Source: B1 sp044370475 (lineage in GTDB: Bacteria > Bacteroidota > Bacteroidia > UKL13-3). Taken from it: a stretch of 7,291 nt of DNA. The position numbers were made by a program, and so were the translations under genes. Location of the stretch: assembly GCA_044370475.1 (NCBI GenBank), contig JBILVK010000130.1, forward strand, positions 1-7,291. The letters run 5' to 3'. Below are positions 6,569 to 7,291 of the stretch, piece after piece; position 1 is the first letter of the stretch, and the number at the start of each line of letters is the position of its first letter. The notes beneath the pieces are model-generated. The model did not search any database, had not been told where the DNA came from, and saw only the letters and a program-made list of their open reading frames with translations.

Positions 6569-6958
6569 CTATTTATTGAATTTTTGTTCATATTCAGCAA
6601 TGTGTTCAGGAAATTCCTTTTCGTATATTACACTTTCCAACCCAAGAATAGTTATTGTATAATAATCAGAGTCCATTCCTTCAATACTTTTTCCTATTCC
6701 AACAAGTTCAAGATTTTCAGAATTGTAAACTTTGAGATTTACAATTGTTCCAGTTGAAATTAATTTGTCTTTTGGATAATCTGTTTGAATTTCAATTAAA
6801 TTGTCAGTACAATATTGTTTAATAAAGTCATACCCAGTATTTTTTTCTGCAAAGTTTATTTGTCCGAATACAACACCCATTGATGGGTCGCCAAATTCTA
6901 ATTTTGTCGTCCCAAACAATTTGTCGTTAAGTAATATTTTATAATTCTTTTCTGTCAT
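6569..6958 (-). CDS. Uncharacterised small cytosolic protein, upstream partner of the CxCC gene
   Basis: This is a 129-residue acidic protein with no signal peptide or membrane helix. Visible elements are an N-terminal beta-rich part (YKILLNDKLFGTTKLEFGDPSMGVVFGQINF), a helix around YDFIKQYCTDN, a strand-rich middle (ISTGTIVNLKVYNSENLELVGIG), and the C-terminal part YYTITILGLESVIYEKEFPEHIAEYEQKF. I cannot assign a family. The TAG stop is two bases before the start of the CxCC-protein gene, so they form a two-gene unit. The upstream side is bounded by repeat copy 3, whose AACG end lies 26 bases before the ATG. The ribosome site is weak (AAAAAGACATTGC before ATG). A toxin-antitoxin or immunity role would fit a two-gene cassette but is speculation; neither protein shows a DNA-binding or nuclease motif that I can see. 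Confidence 0.7.
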   Translation of the reverse strand: MTEKNYKILLNDKLFGTTKLEFGDPSMGVVFGQINFAEKNTGYDFIKQYCTDNLIEIQTDYPKDKLISTGTIVNLKVYNSENLELVGIGKSIEGMDSDYYTITILGLESVIYEKEFPEHIAEYEQKFNK

Positions 6959-6984
6959 TGCAATGTCTTTTTAAAATGAATCAA

Positions 6985-7107
6985 AACGTTTTGTTACTTA
7001 GCGAAGTAGCGGATTTCGACCCACTGAACTGTTAACCCAGCACAAAAGTTGATACGAGGTAGAGTGTTCAATTATCCACTGAACCCGCATTTTTGCCAAA
7101 CGCCTGT
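6985..7107 (-). repeat. attC-like imperfect inverted repeat, copy 3, interrupted by the intron
   Basis: This third family member is 123 bases long as far as it can be followed. Arm 6998-7016 (TTAGCGAAGTAGCGG...) pairs with 7081-7099 (...CCCGCATTTTTGCCAA), with 12 of 19 positions Watson-Crick plus three G-T wobbles. The loop is 64 bases. The left end is AACGTT, inside a perfect 12-bp palindrome CAAAACGTTTTG (6982-6993). The right end, GCCAAACGCCTGT, matches the other copies up to the point where they continue with TATAGG or TAATAGG. Here that tail is missing and GTGTGCCC follows. A 9-bp direct repeat CCACTGAAC occurs at 7021-7029 and 7076-7084 at the loop borders. Confidence 0.55.
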
Positions 7108-7291
7108 GTGTGCCCTGACGAAGATAGGGAAATGATGGGAGAAGGCCTCCCGATAATTTTGGTCGGACAATATTATCAAACCGCCCGAAGGTGCTGTTGA
7201 AGTGATTCATGGGTGCTGAGCGTTCGGGTAAAGCTCTGCCAACGAGATTGGCGGCTGGTGAGTGTAGCGAAGCGTAATACGGATGAACCGC
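7108..7291 (+). mobile_element. 5' end of a probable group II intron (domain I), continues past window
   Basis: The plus strand from 7108 begins GTGTGCCC, fitting the GUGYG 5' end of group II introns, and goes on with ATAGGG a few bases later, as in several bacterial introns. The next 180 bases are GC-richer than the genes and full of short perfect stems, as expected for domain I: GGGAG/CTCCC (7137-7151), GATAAT/ATTATC (7152-7177), CCCGAA/TTCGGG (7184-7228) and GCCAA/TTGGC (7238-7252). No open frame on the plus strand is visible yet; an intron-encoded reverse transcriptase/maturase would be expected beyond the right edge. The first base could also be 7106, because GTGTG repeats. Subclass cannot be fixed without domain V. 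Insertion after a palindromic attC-like site and antisense to the genes suggests class C (IIC-attC). Confidence 0.6.

Noticed and set aside
6518..6757. 79-codon plus-strand frame opposite the small gene pair (also 2992-3270 and 5677-5949 plus)
   Set aside because: Each is antisense to a better supported gene; hydrophobic runs arise from the AT-rich complement.
5185..7107. CRISPR array
   Set aside because: The repeats are few, about 130 bases, imperfect and hundreds of bases apart with genes between them.
6998..7210. 70-codon minus-strand frame across repeat copy 3 and the intron start
   Set aside because: It spans a palindrome and a structured RNA region that explain the sequence better; the translation has no recognisable feature.

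Overview
The window looks like a fragment of a Bacteroidota (Bacteroidetes) chromosome, roughly Chitinophagales/Flavobacteriales-like. Supporting signs are: an AT-rich gene set; PKD and Ig-like modules in a secreted protein; a stand-alone Reg_prop beta-propeller lipoprotein; LTSC-type lipoboxes; mostly weak ribosome binding sites; and one promoter matching the TTTG / TAnnTTTG consensus of this phylum. All seven protein genes lie on the minus strand, so they read from right to left.

Layout from left to right. 1-1529: the N-terminal 509 codons of a large secreted PKD/Ig-like repeat protein, cut by the window edge and clearly more GC-rich than what follows. 1634-2812 and 2849-3961: a probable two-gene operon, with a lipoprotein serine hydrolase of the beta-lactamase/NylB-like fold upstream and a secreted TIKI/ChaN/erythromycin-esterase-like protein downstream. 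4060-5124: a lipoprotein made of seven Reg_prop repeats, enough for one complete beta-propeller. 5454-5954: a two-helix membrane protein with a cytosolic domain. 6111-6958: a tight pair of uncharacterised small genes. 7108-7291: a GC-richer, highly structured sequence on the plus strand that I read as the 5' end of a group II intron running off the window.

The most interesting signal lies between the genes. Three spacers (5185-5319, 5968-6095, 6985-7107) hold related imperfect inverted repeats of about 125-135 bp. They share a layout: AACG at one end, a GC-rich stem, a variable 54-78 nt loop, then a GCCAA-type end leading to TATAGG/TAATAGG. All three have the same orientation and sit between genes with no obvious shared function. 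This resembles integron attC sites and a gene-cassette array without a visible integrase. The third copy stops inside its conserved end, after CCTGT, where GTGTGCCC begins the putative intron. The intron points opposite to the genes. Class C-attC group II introns are known to insert into attC sites in this orientation. A shorter, degenerate relative may lie at 3969-4014.

My working model is a cassette-like accessory region with an intron parked in one recombination site, joined near position 1530 to a host-like gene for a secreted adhesin. No integrase, tRNA, rRNA or CRISPR array is visible. The cassette reading is inference from the repeats; the repeats themselves can be seen directly.
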